From Ciborinia camelliae (lineage: Eukaryota; Ascomycota; Leotiomycetes; Helotiales; Sclerotiniaceae), in assembly GCA_025890175.1 (NCBI GenBank), contig JANPYM010000005.1, forward strand, positions 463,779-527,778: DNA of 64,000 bases, in the 5' to 3' direction. The first letter of the stretch is position 1. Each line of letters begins with the position of its first letter. The position numbers and the translations under genes are program-made. This document shows, piece after piece, positions 45,686 through 56,497 of this stretch. The notes beneath the pieces were generated by a model that had not been told where the DNA came from, searched no databases, and worked only from the letters and a program-made list of their open reading frames with translations.

Positions 45686-46636
45686 ATTGAAGACGGGTAG
45701 ATAATGTTGATTGTTATGGGCTCAATTGCAGAGTGGATTTGATATTGAATGACTAGTTGAGTTAATTGGGTTACCGTATCGAATTATGACGGATATCGAT
45801 ACCTTAGAACCTTACCTAACCCAATTCAGGTACTAGGTAGGTAGTAAGTTCATAATCTAGCCTTAATATTCAGGTCAGAACTTCGGTGCCGAATCCCAAT
45901 TCCAACTTGGAACTTTTCATCACCTCGGACCAAATTCTGACCCAGTCCGACACATCATGTCCGAAGTTTCCACTCCCATTTGCTTTTCATTCAAAAACAT
46001 GTTTCTTCATCATCCATGGATTATTATCGATCATATAATATTATTTCCTATCAATCATCTACATTTGAGACTTCACTGTCACCAAGTATCTATTGGATAT
46101 TCAAAATGTCCATCTCATATACGAGTACAGGAGTACAGTATAACTTTTCCCGTTTCTTTTCGCAACAATCAACAAGTACAGTACACGAGTATACATATTT
46201 AGAAATCATTGATCCTTCACTTCCGTATAACCGTATAACCGCTGCTGACGACGCGTAATATCGTTTCGGTTAGCTCCTCTAAATCATGACTGCGCAATCA
46301 TGAAGGACTCGTAAGGGAGTGGGGGAAGGGAAGAAGGGAAGAAGGGAAGAGAATTGAGAATTGAAAATGGGATTATTATTATATTATTGATCTCTTCCCT
46401 TCAATTTTTCAGTCTTCCTCTCTATTTTTTTTATATATCTCATCTCATCTCATTTGATCTTTTCTATTGTTTGGTGTTTGGTTGTGCAAATACCTAGGTA
46501 CCGATAGTATAAGATTTCTACTGTACTCGGAACAATATCATATTTCGATATTGTGTTACTGCATATTATTATTCCATTTCTTATCATTTCATTGGATTTT
46601 TTTATATCTTTAGGGATCTGTGCTCCCTCATCCATC
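45686..46636. other. Intergenic between divergent genes
   Basis: 951 bp upstream of both LSM4 (minus) and the His-rich membrane protein gene (plus), so it should hold both promoters. Short repeats: GAAGG-type at about 46320-46350 and TCTCA-type at about 46435-46455. Small frames at 45957-46258 have no support. Confidence 0.45.
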
Positions 46637-49011
46637 ATGCGTAGCCTTTTGAAGGCATTCTTACTTGCGCCGACCATAGTGTCGGCGTTGGTCTTACCAT
46701 CCGATATCGACACAACTGGTAAATTTTTATCAAATTACTACCCATCCCATTCCATTTGAAAACTAACTTTATCTTTCTAGATGCTTATACCATGGCATTG
46801 GTTCGTCTCGGCTTCTCATCAGCTGATATTTCTCCCTTTGACCTTCGAATTGATATCTTACATTCCACAGAAGCATGTGGCTTTGGAAATGTTACAATCG
46901 ATGGCCAAGATCTTCCACAAACATTTGATATGAAAACTTTAGTATCATCCGGAAAAGGTTCGGTTTCAACATTGTCAAACAAAATCATAGTTGGATCATG
47001 GTCTTTCGATTGTATCATCATCGATGGTAAACCGCATGGACAACTCATGAAATTTATGCTCGACTTTGTAGATGGAAAAGCAATCGAAAATGCTGGGTTT
47101 TCTGTTCTGTTCCGACAAACTGAAGAGACTGAAATTATGGATATCGAAACTATTTCTTCCCAAGATGATCAATTCTTCGAGCACCATTCGCCACACGGTC
47201 AATCACCAGATAGGCCAAATCGCAATGGAAAGGGTCCTGAAGGAGATCTCAAGCATCATATGGACAATGGTCCAGAAAGAGAGTATGAGCATCACATGGG
47301 CCACAAGGAATTTAACATTCACAAAGAAATGGCCGAGCTTAGATATATGGAAGCTCAATTAAAAGAGTTGGAATATCTCATCCAAGAGAAGAGGGATCAT
47401 ATCACCAAGCACACTCAAGAAGATCACAATCTCGATGATAGAATTAGAGATTGTGATAGCCTCCGTTGTGTTGCTGGAGTTATTAGTGAAAGAGCTCGTA
47501 AGTTTTATGAAAAGATTGCCGGCGATGGTTTTGATGAGGAATACTTCCATCATTCTGTCGATTCTTTATCAAAGAAGGGTAAGAAGTCAGGCGGGTGGTT
47601 TCATGGAAAGCCAGATCCCCATAAATCTGGAAACCATACTTGCCCAGATGGTCCTGGAGGAGAGAACAATCATACCGGCCCACACTTCCCTCCTCCTCCT
47701 CCTCCTCACCGACATCACATTCTTCCAGTTTGTCATTACCCTCATCCTTTTGACTTTCATCCTCATGGACCTCATCACGATGGACCACATGGCCGTCCAC
47801 ATGGTCCTCCACATGGTCCTCCACCACATGAATTTGATTCTCACGGATTCGAAAATGGAAGACACCCTGGAATGCACCCTTTCCATGATGAAGAGGAAGG
47901 TGGACCTTGGGAAGGACGCCCTAGACATCACGATGGACATCACGAACAAGGTCCGCCATCATTCCATGGCCCAGAGTCTGATTCTTTCGAAGATCATCAC
48001 CATGGTAAAGCTCCACACCAGGGGCCATTTGATGGACCTGAAAATGAAGGACCACATCACCCACACGGTGAGGAATTCCACAAAGGTCCACACCATGAGG
48101 GTCCACATCACGAGGGTCCACATCATGAGGACTTTGAAAACCAAAAACCAGATTTTGATAGACCTCCCCATGACTCACCGTTCCGTGAAGGACCTTCAGA
48201 AGATCAACCAGACTTTAATGGATCACCTCACCACGACGGACCACCTCACCACGATGGGCCACCTCACCACGATGGGCCACCTCACCACGATGGGCCACCT
48301 CACCATGACGGGCCACCTCACCATGACGGACCTCCTTCCCACAATGGACCACCTCCTCACATGATAGAAGGAAGTGATCACGGCGCTTCACCCCATGGCC
48401 CCCCTGGTTTTCCCTTCCACATCCTCAAATTCGCCCTGATTGGTTTCCTCTTCTCAATCCTAATCATCGCTCTCCACCGCCGCACCTACAACCTCAACGC
48501 ACGTTCCGATCGCCAAGCTCGACAACAAGAACGTTGTCGACGACGTGCTTCTCGTCACGCTACCAAGCGTGCAAGCTTCAAATCTTGGTGGGCGCAAATG
48601 ACGGGAAGAGAAGAAGAATTTGAAGAAAAAGAGGCCTTACTTGAAGATTGTGATTCGGATGCTGAATCTACCATTTCCGTCGGCGAAGATCTCTCTTCTT
48701 TTCGTCACGCGGCTGATATTGTTGGTGATTTGATTGCAGCCGAAGAAGGTCGTTCGCAAGCCTCGCCAAGCTCGCACGCTTCTCTCTCGTCGGAACATCA
48801 GCGCGAGGTCTTTCATGCCTGTGCAAGTCATGATGTTGATGATGTTGATGATGATGATATCTTGCCGGCTTATGAAGATGATCATCTTGATGGGTGTGAG
48901 ACGAGTAGTTTGGTTGCAGATGGCTTCAGATATACACCCGGCAGTAGCGATTATTGTCCCACTCATTCGGTAAGTAGGAGCGTAGATGATGTTTTGGGCG
49001 TTAAACGGTAG
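46637..49011 (+). CDS. Type-I membrane protein with His/Pro/Gly-repeat ectodomain
   Basis: Two exons: 46637-46718 and 46781-49011. The 62-bp intron (GTAAAT...TTTCTAG, branch AACTAAC) gives 770 residues. Residues 1-18 are a signal peptide (LLKAFLLAPTIVSAL). A beta-rich N-terminal domain follows (about 30-140), then a coiled coil (AELRYMEAQLKELEYLIQEK) and a Cys pair (CDSLRC). About 300 residues of His/Pro/Gly/Asp low-complexity sequence come next, with at least six DGPPHH units (48236-48330) and runs like HHEGPHHEGPHHE. Residues about 575-592 form a transmembrane helix (ALIGFLFSILIIAL), followed by a basic stretch and an acidic cytoplasmic tail. The family is unknown to me. The signal peptide, single membrane helix and His-rich ectodomain suggest a cell-surface protein; metal binding is inference. 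The repeats are short and may vary in number between strains. Confidence 0.85.
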
Positions 49012-49221
49012 CCTATGGGTTTGTGATATGGACTCGGAGTCTGGGTTGGTGAAATGGGGTGGTGGGTGGGGAGAAGAGGGGAAAAATGGGGAAGGGGGAA
49101 AGGGGAAGGGAAAGGGGAAGGAGGGAGGGAGACTTATATATATTAAGCTTTTAAGCCTACTGCTATTGTATGATGATTGTATAATGGATTTATTTGTAGC
49201 TTTTTCTTTGTATTATATTAT

Positions 49222-49379
49222 ATTATATCATATCATATTATACTATACTATACCATACTATACTATATCATATCATACTATACCATCATACAGTACTCTT
49301 TTATAAAATTTTATATATATCTTTAATCCTATCCTATCCTATCCTATCCTATCCCATCCCATCCCATCCTATCCTATTC
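49222..49379. repeat. Penta- and tetranucleotide microsatellites
   Basis: Runs of CATAT/TATAC-type repeats (about 49222-49290), then ATCCT/ATCCC repeated about ten times (49327-49375). They lie downstream of the membrane-protein gene. Confidence 0.85.
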
Positions 49380-49468
49380 TTCTTTTAAAAATAGTTTTAT
49401 CATTATTAAATTGAATATCTAATAAACCTCCAGCAAGACGAACTACGAAATAGGTTATAAGAGGCGTG

Positions 49469-49509
49469 AAAAATAAATACGGGCGCGCTAGCGATCCGTT
49501 TTTATTTTT
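49469..49509. repeat. Hairpin with 14-bp arms
   Basis: AAAAATAAATACGG (49469-49482) and CCGTTTTTATTTTT (49496-49509) are complementary at 13 of 14 positions, with a 13-nt GC-rich loop GCGCGCTAGCGAT. It lies between the convergent membrane-protein and phosphatase genes. The role is unknown; it may be a small inverted-repeat element or a 3'-end structure. Confidence 0.6.
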
Positions 49510-50085
49510 AGCCCCGAAGCGGCCGGATTCAAAGCTTATGTATTTAGGTATAATAGATATCCATCATGTTATTATTTATCATTTATCATTTTATCATTTA
49601 TTATCCAAGAACAGAGATAACCTTCAGGAGAGATGAATGATGAAGAATAAAATAATGATTTGATTTGAAGATATATCTTATTTTATTTTATTTTGATTGA
49701 ACTAAATTGCAATGTCAATGCCAATGCCAATGGTAGGTATCTATTTCTATTATATGAATCTGCTCTTCTCTGGCCCGCTATGTTGTGCTCTGTTCCCCAT
49801 TTATCACCTCCCTCCTTCATACTTCCCAGAAAGAAAAGAAATCCCCGAGCTCCAGAGCTCTCACAATCAATCCCCCCACACCTAAAAATCAACCCCTTTC
49901 TTCAAACTCTGCACATGTCCCAACCTATGCCCCTCCGCATCCTTCAATCAGTCCTCCGGCACCCCACGCGGTAAGTTTGCCGTTGAAATCGTCGATATCG
50001 GTGGTGCATTTAGTATATCGTCAATTCCAACAGATTGATTCCCTTTAATTCTATCCCCGGCTACCAATCCTCCAAATAATTAAAC

Positions 50086-51702
50086 TCACTTCCTCGCTTC
50101 GAGATTCGGATTCGGAGTCGTAGCCGTCGCCGTATCCAACCCCTTATTAACCGCCTCCATATCCGGCACCGAAGCATTCCCCTCAGGTTTCGGCAACGTG
50201 GTAATATCCAACTCCAGCTCCTCTTTACCAGTTGGACTAGAAACCCTCAGACCCTCTTCATCATTTTTCCTTGCTTCCTCCTCTCCAGCCTCATTGATAC
50301 TACTAGCTTTACTAACTTCCGCACTCGCCGGGGTTTCCGTTCTCAGTCCCAAATCCCGATCCCCATGATCTGGAGAGACTTCATTGTCCCCCTTCCAATC
50401 CGCAGCTTCGACTTCGGGAACGGGTGAATTAATCCCGGGTTCTTCAATGATACTTTCGCGTCTTCCCTGTCCGGGTTCCGGATCGTATACTTTCCAAATT
50501 ACGGATAATTTGTCTAGAGCGCGTGTTCCCTTTCGACTAGATCCTTTGATTCCATCCATTTTGTCCCATTCAATTTCGAAGATACCATTTTCGTCGGGTT
50601 TGCCATTGTTTTCTGGTCCGTTACCTTCGAAATAGGCGTTGAACCATACGTGAGCTACAGCGGTGACCATAGTCCATCCCATGGATGCTTTATTCCTTCT
50701 TTCGAAATCAATGTTGACATCACTTGTTGGAACAATAACTCGAGTGGAGGGTTTGAAAATAACAGCTCCACCACCAGTTTCTGAATCAGTGTCTGATGAC
50801 TCGCTGGTATTTGGCTCCGTAACTCTTATTGTGGGCTTTTTGATTGTCGGATCTTCAATTTGATCTGCGCTCTTCGATGTCGCGATTTTGTCTTGATTTC
50901 CAAATCCAGCCATATCAGATAACATATTCTTGATTCCTCCACTACCCGGTGTATTCCCTTCGACCACCACTCTTTCTTTCTTTGTAAAGACGTGGAATAA
51001 TTTGATCGTTTTCCCTTCATCGACATAGCCCTCAACTTGTACTTTAACACCGTCTCTCAAACCCCAAACGTGTACTTCCATAATCTCAATCTGTCGATCA
51101 ATATAATGTTTTCCAGATTGTGTCCAACGATCCACATAACCAACCCATCTCAACTGACTCGGGATCGAAATACCTTGACCAAAGCCTGGTCTCATTCTCC
51201 TCTCCGTAAATCGTGCAAGTGCTTCTGAAGCCTTCCATCCACATTCCGCAATAAGGTAACTACAAGCCATCGTCCCACTTCTCCCCTTCCCAGCCTTACA
51301 ATGTACAACCACCACCTTCCCTCCTTCGTTCTTGTCCTTCCCCTCCCCATCCCCTTTCCCACCCAACCAATTCCTCATACCTCCTACAATCCCCGGCACC
51401 AATTTAAACGGGGGAGGATGATGATCAGGCCATGGCCAATGTTTAACTCTCCCCCTCACCTCCTCATCTGGATATCCAGTCCCTTCTGCCCGGAATTCCC
51501 ATATCATCCATCCCTCCTTCCCATGTTTGTAATCGAGGAATGTAACGAGTTGATCAAGAGGATTACGATATGCTCGTTGGGGATATGTGCCACTAGGGCC
51601 CGAGGTCGCGATTATGTTTGGTGTTACGTAGCAGAGATCAAGCCCTGCTTCTGGGTGTCGAGTGCGAGGGCCTGCAACGATTTGTCGAAGTAGGGAGGCC
51701 AT
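50086..51702 (-). CDS. tep1: PTEN/Tep1-type phosphatidylinositol 3-phosphatase
   Basis: A single-exon gene of 538 residues. The dual-specificity phosphatase domain fills residues about 1-200: the PTEN-like start (LDLCYVTPNIIATSGPSG, then YRNPLDQLVTFLDYKH), the WPD-type loop with D93 (HWPWPDHHPPP) and the P-loop HCKAGKGRSGT with nucleophile C135 and R141. The lysines in the loop are those that make PTEN prefer PtdIns(3,4,5)P3. PTEN has T where this protein has S142. A C2-like membrane-binding region follows (about 205-400, EIMEVHVWGL ... WTMVTAVAHVWFNAYFEG ... IFEIEWDKMDG), then an acidic disordered tail. A 15-20-residue Gly/Lys/Asp/Glu insert lies just before the P-loop. It should antagonise PI3-kinase signalling at membranes. 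Fungal homologues are called Tep1. Confidence 0.92.
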   Translation of the reverse strand: MASLLRQIVAGPRTRHPEAGLDLCYVTPNIIATSGPSGTYPQRAYRNPLDQLVTFLDYKHGKEGWMIWEFRAEGTGYPDEEVRGRVKHWPWPDHHPPPFKLVPGIVGGMRNWLGGKGDGEGKDKNEGGKVVVVHCKAGKGRSGTMACSYLIAECGWKASEALARFTERRMRPGFGQGISIPSQLRWVGYVDRWTQSGKHYIDRQIEIMEVHVWGLRDGVKVQVEGYVDEGKTIKLFHVFTKKERVVVEGNTPGSGGIKNMLSDMAGFGNQDKIATSKSADQIEDPTIKKPTIRVTEPNTSESSDTDSETGGGAVIFKPSTRVIVPTSDVNIDFERRNKASMGWTMVTAVAHVWFNAYFEGNGPENNGKPDENGIFEIEWDKMDGIKGSSRKGTRALDKLSVIWKVYDPEPGQGRRESIIEEPGINSPVPEVEAADWKGDNEVSPDHGDRDLGLRTETPASAEVSKASSINEAGEEEARKNDEEGLRVSSPTGKEELELDITTLPKPEGNASVPDMEAVNKGLDTATATTPNPNLEARK

Positions 51703-52824
51703 GTTGTAGAGTGAGGTGATGGGTAATTATGGTCGTGGTTTTTTGGATCGTTGGAAAGAAAGATTATCAGATTTGTCACCGGATTTGGGTTCTGGGAATG
51801 GTATTTGTGATTGTATAGAACATAGTTCCTTGGAAAAGAAGATGTGTAAATGGAACTAAAACAATATAATATCAGGCTGGAAGGTGACTCGATGGATTCA
51901 CTCCTGCAGGTAGGGGAGAGATTAGGGAGAGCAAGAGCCACAATGACGTAGTTTAGTTAAATAAATCTTGGATTTCAAAATGTGGCTGTGTAACCCATGG
52001 CTGTGTGGCTGTGCAAGCAACTTGTACGGACAACTGGCAGTTCAAAATGTTCAAGATATTCAACAAGAAATAACATTCAAGGAAGCATCAAAAGCTAAAG
52101 TAACACCAAGACCCGAGTAATCAATCAGAGCTGGAGAAACAACAAGACCTTAAGAAACACCAAGAGCTACACGTCTATAGTTACCCCAAGTGACTGAAGG
52201 TAGCAGATCTCGTCCTTAGACAATGGACAATCGATCAGAGGGGATGTTTTAGAATAAGAGGAAAAGGATCAGGAAGAGAAGAAAAGAAAGGGAAGGAAGA
52301 GAAAAAAAAAGGGGAGGAAGAATGCACTTTCAGACTCTCTCTTCAAGATTCAAATATATGAAGCATTCAATCACCCCGAGAGAGTTGAATGTCAGGGAGG
52401 CAACGCATCAAGGGTGGCTTTAGATGAGTGCTATAGGATTTATTGGCGTTTACTAGTTGGTTTGCAATTCTTGATTTTAGTGCTTGGGGTTTTTTGATCA
52501 ATCTGTCTTACCCGACATTTCAATACATCACAATATATGCGCAGGGGTAAATGTATTCCCTGACTAAGATCTCCATGAATGCACGAAAATGGCTTCAAGG
52601 GAGCATTTTTCACATTAAATATATCAATGGATGGAAAATTGTTTTGGATTTCTTATTCCTTTCAGTATTTTTCTATGGTATCTACAATAGACGTCCATCT
52701 ATCACCACAAATCCGTCCTGGGTGTATCTTTGACAATACGCTCATATTTTTCCACGTCAAATCCTTTCTTCCAAGTCCCTTTTTTCCAACAGGACCGATA
52801 TTTATATGTTCAAACCAATCTTTC

Positions 52825-52851
52825 CTCACAGGCTTATATATAGCCTGTGAG
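52825..52851. repeat. Perfect 10-bp-arm palindrome around TATATAT
   Basis: CTCACAGGCT and AGCCTGTGAG flank TATATAT, forming a perfect hairpin. A second inverted pair, CCAAT (about 52815) and ATTGG (about 52855), extends it outward. Possible cruciform, regulatory site or remnant of a small inverted-repeat element. Confidence 0.75.
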
Positions 52852-53569
52852 CCAATTGGTAAAGTATAAAACATCTATATCGAATGCGATGTAACGATTG
52901 GCAGGGTGAGAAGACACCCTCTCATTCATCAACCACCACTCGAGAAAGTCCTCGCCCTTTCAAAACCAAAGACAATATCTTCAAGGCGCATAATAATAAT
53001 AAGTCCCGGCAGGACAGGATCCATTTGCTTGATTGCAACTTGGGCCTTGCTACCTTGTTGGCGTAGAACTTCACGCACAACAGGATTTGATTATGTTCCC
53101 ATTCTTCCGTATATTTTCAAAAGTGTTGCGTGCGAGCAATTTTTTCCGGGGAAATTTCAATCCCCGCACCTTGATTATCGAAAGAGTGGGCTGTGAGGAT
53201 CTTAGGGATAATCTGTCAGCCACAAGCAATCTGTTCCGAGTTCATTTCGATTGTTTCGATGACTGTCCCTTGATTATGGAGTGAGTGAACTATGAACAAT
53301 GCAGAGTTGGAATTGGTCGTTGGTGAAATGGCTCTGAAAGTGTAAATGATTTAATGATTCAATCGATATGACCGGCAATAGTATCAATTGCTCCGATCGT
53401 AATGGGTTGGTCGAAGGAAGTGCTGGAGGAGCTCGATAGTCGTCACAGGATCGAATATATGATTTTCGTTGTGCAGATTTGAGATTCGGGCAGTGAGGGG
53501 CGACCGAAGCTCCGCGCGTTACTATGGCTCTCCACCAGATAAACCTTATATGCTGACAGTCTTGACTTT

Positions 53570-53659
53570 TTCGTTGGTTCGTTGGTTCGTTGGTTCGTTG
53601 GTTCGTTGGTTCGTTGGTTCGTTGGTTCGTTGGTTCGTTGGTTCGTTGGTTCGTTGGTT
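53570..53659 (+). repeat. Tandem octamer TTCGTTGG, about 11 units
   Basis: Uninterrupted, apparently perfect 8-bp repeats. One frame would encode alternating SLVRWFVG, but no gene is supported around it. A period of 8 makes it length-unstable and outside codon constraint. Confidence 0.95.
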
Positions 53660-55560
53660 ATGTCCGAGTCCGTTTCATTGGCTGGTCGTCTGGTAATTCA
53701 ACAGAGTACGAGGTTTCCTGCGAGTCTCTGTTGTGCATGAGTTGTCGAATGAGATGAAGAGTCCGCTCCCGATGGTTCATGACATCAGGAGAAAAGTCGA
53801 CGGGTCAGACTGGCCAAGATTCTCAAGAATATTAGTACCGGCGGAAAATTTTCCACCTGGTTGCAGATAGTAACATCGAGCCTGACTCCAGATATTTTTC
53901 TGCCCTTGCGCCTAAAAACCCAAGGCTCTCGTTCAAGGCTTTTTTTCGTTGCTTTTCGAGCACTCATGATCCCTGTTGACATGGATTGGAAGATATTAAA
54001 GGACGTGAAGGTGCATCCAAAAACTACTCCATATAATGTCATCAGACACAATCCCCCAACATCTTCATTGAAGGTCCTAGACTGTAATGAACTGCATCGA
54101 AATTTCCTTTCCATTCGCATTAAGAAAGAACCATCGTATATTTTCTATAAGCCCGGTCTGTTACCCCAAGATCAGAATAGAATCGAGTGGATAGTGGCGA
54201 GAACATAGTACATGAACACCGACGGCAAACTGGATGCTATAATCGCAAGACTGGTTTTCTAGCTCATATCATCGAAGAAGGCAAGGAAGGATTTATCCAT
54301 GACGCTTGGGATTAGTCTATCTTTCTCGTCTAGAACTTTGGATTAGTTGATATCCATTTATGATTTTAATCAGGTGTGGATGGAGACTTACTGATGGGGG
54401 AAGCACGACGCTTGAGACCTAGATCTTTCGATCTCTGCCGTTTCAATTGGACTTCTCTCGATACTGTGTTGTTCTCTTCCAGAAACGAGATTTTTCTGGT
54501 ACGGGACAAAGAACATGAGCCTAGTGATACAGACTAGTCTGCGGGCAGCGCTTCCATGACATATAGTGGTTCCTGCAAGTTTGCTTGCTGCAACGATATC
54601 CACCAACTTCGTCAATTTCAACAAGTTCGTGTTGATTTGGAGAGCATCCAGACAGCCACTGGAGGCATGGCATATATATAGATAAGCAAGCCTTGCCTTT
54701 AGGTACCATTCTTCGCCCGTTTCACACAGACTCGATGAACATCTTCCCAGACCCCTGTACATATCGTACCTGAGAGCTTCGCAGCTATCGCTCTTTTTCT
54801 CTTTCCGCAATCAAATATGCCATCTGAAAGTTTCGCTTTCCAGTCGATCTTTGGCAGTTATCACTTATAAATCGTAGCGTTGGAGTTATGGTTGATAGCT
54901 TCCTGAGTGTCGAAAGTAAGACCGAATTCAACAACTGCGTTGCCAGTTAGCACAATTCCGCAGAGATGAAATAGGAGAATCGGAACAATAGAGAGACTTA
55001 CATGATCATGATATGTGGAAGTTGAGAATCAGGTCTGCGGATGGTAATTCACGATATCAACTCATATAGTAAGTGCCCGGAGGCTACTGGGAACGATGTA
55101 TATTCAGACTAACTATTGAAATGCAGCACTCAAGCTCTGACTCCGCATCACCATCAATGCCACTGTCATTTCTTTGGTTCATTCCCACAACTCATGTCTC
55201 TCCTTACTTCGTGGATCTCGGCCCGCCATCCTCTTCATATCCCTATCTTTTCCCACCTTTCCCACCTTTCCTACTTTCACCAATCGTCTCGGGGCCTCCC
55301 GACGATCTTAATCCTTGATCTTCTAGACTCTAGCTACCGATTCGTTGCTTCTTTGATGGTTTGGTTGCTTGATTTTGTGAACAGTCAAGTATAATGAATA
55401 ATAGCCCATATCTTATCCCATTCCCATTCACATCTGCCCATCCTCTGATCTGGAATTCGCGTAAAATCCACCGTTGTGTCCAGGGGTAGTGAAACCAGGA
55501 GATGACATCCTGCTTCCATCAGGAACGTATTGTCTGGATTCAAACCACCGACGACCAGTA

Positions 55561-55690
55561 CCAATGGGCACATCACTTTCACCCACAAAAGCACCGGAGT
55601 TATCAAATGTTGAAACAGAGCGCAACTTGAACTGGCGCTTGCCTTGGATCAACTCCGGTGCTTTTGTGGGCGAAATGTCCATTGGATCGA
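55561..55690. repeat. Inverted duplication with 20-bp perfect core arms
   Basis: The 20 bp at 55582-55601 (CCCACAAAAGCACCGGAGTT) return as the exact reverse complement at 55651-55670, with a 49-bp loop. Similarity extends outward imperfectly to CCAATGG on both sides. The transcript would form a strong hairpin. The region is otherwise non-coding or a decayed 3' end of the next gene. Confidence 0.85.
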
Positions 55691-56497
55691 AGCCGCATAA
55701 GGCGCCGAACCAGTTGGATATCTCTTGTTTTTCTGAAGAAAAATAGAACTCCTGTCTCTCCGATGGCGATCTGTTTGATCCATTTTGGTTTCGTAGTTCC
55801 TACCCGATTCGATTCGGAGATGTAGGTCTGAAGAGGGCCAAACGAGGAGTGCTGTGAGCTTCTTGTAGAAAAGTGATCGCAACTCATTATAAATCTCCTT
55901 ATTGGCGAGAAGTAAGGAGAGAACTCGCGGTACACAGTACCGTAACTTTGAGTTGACTCTTTGATCAGGGCGGGCGTCCCAGGGGGTTAGGGGGTTGGAG
56001 ATGGCTCTAATGGTACTAGATCCTCTTCCATTGGTGATGGCAAAGGCCGATGCTGATATAAGTCTCTCTGGTTCTAACAGGAGCTCGTGCAGAGCTCGTG
56101 CAGAGCTGAGATGGGGACTCTCTACGATGACAATCCCACTCCTAAGCCCCAGATCGACAGCGAGTACGGTCTGCACCTCGCTCTTTATCTGGGCCCCAGG
56201 AGTGGGGCGGTCATCATAGAGACCCGCCAAGGTTAATGTCAACATAATACATCCCTCTCTATACGGCCAAGTTTGTCTTGAACTTCTCAGGAATGACTGG
56301 ATTTCCTGGGCTCCACGATCTTCAACAAGGTGTTGAACTGCCACCAGCATATTTGGAAGGATCTGGGGGAGCCGGAGAAATAGAACGTGGAGAGAACAGA
56401 TTGTAATGCGCGATCTATCGTACGAATTGAGCTGGGTCGAAATTCGGGAAATCGTCAATTTCGGGATTTCGTCGTGGTCCAATAAATGCTGAAACAA
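55649..56497 (-). pseudogene. Probable remnant of a fungal DUF7730/F-box-like protein gene
   Basis: An open frame of about 280 codons on the minus strand without an ATG near its start (the first in-frame ATG is well inside). It contains VLSLLLANKEIYNELRSLFY (near 55890-55950). This matches the common fungal pattern 'Ll.vnreIynE...lFY' found in DUF7730/2EXR and some F-box proteins, which usually follows an N-terminal domain absent here. The rest (for example SGIVIVESPHLSSARALHEL) is unassigned. Lack of a start codon, the overlapping inverted repeat at its 3' end and degraded surroundings point to a broken or incomplete gene. A spliced 5' exon upstream of 56500 cannot be excluded. Confidence 0.4.

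Larger units (their letters stand above)
51703..55427. other. Degraded region with repeats, no confident gene
   Basis: About 3.7 kb. Open frames at 52579-52869 (+), 53861-54208 (+) and 54388-54810 (-, 140 codons) exist but resemble no family, and no splice model joins them. The stretch contains a purine-rich tract (about 52255-52320), the palindrome at 52825 and the octamer array at 53571. The 54388-54810 frame has patches of protein-like sequence and might be part of a lineage-specific gene; I leave it uncalled. Confidence 0.45.

Noticed and set aside
47435..48364. 309-codon plus-strand frame within the His-rich protein gene
   Set aside because: Alternative frame of the repeat region; Leu/Met/His bias comes from the GGACCACATCAC-type repeats.
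53469..53696. Frame encoding SLVRWFVG repeats
   Set aside because: Generated by the octamer microsatellite; no gene around it.
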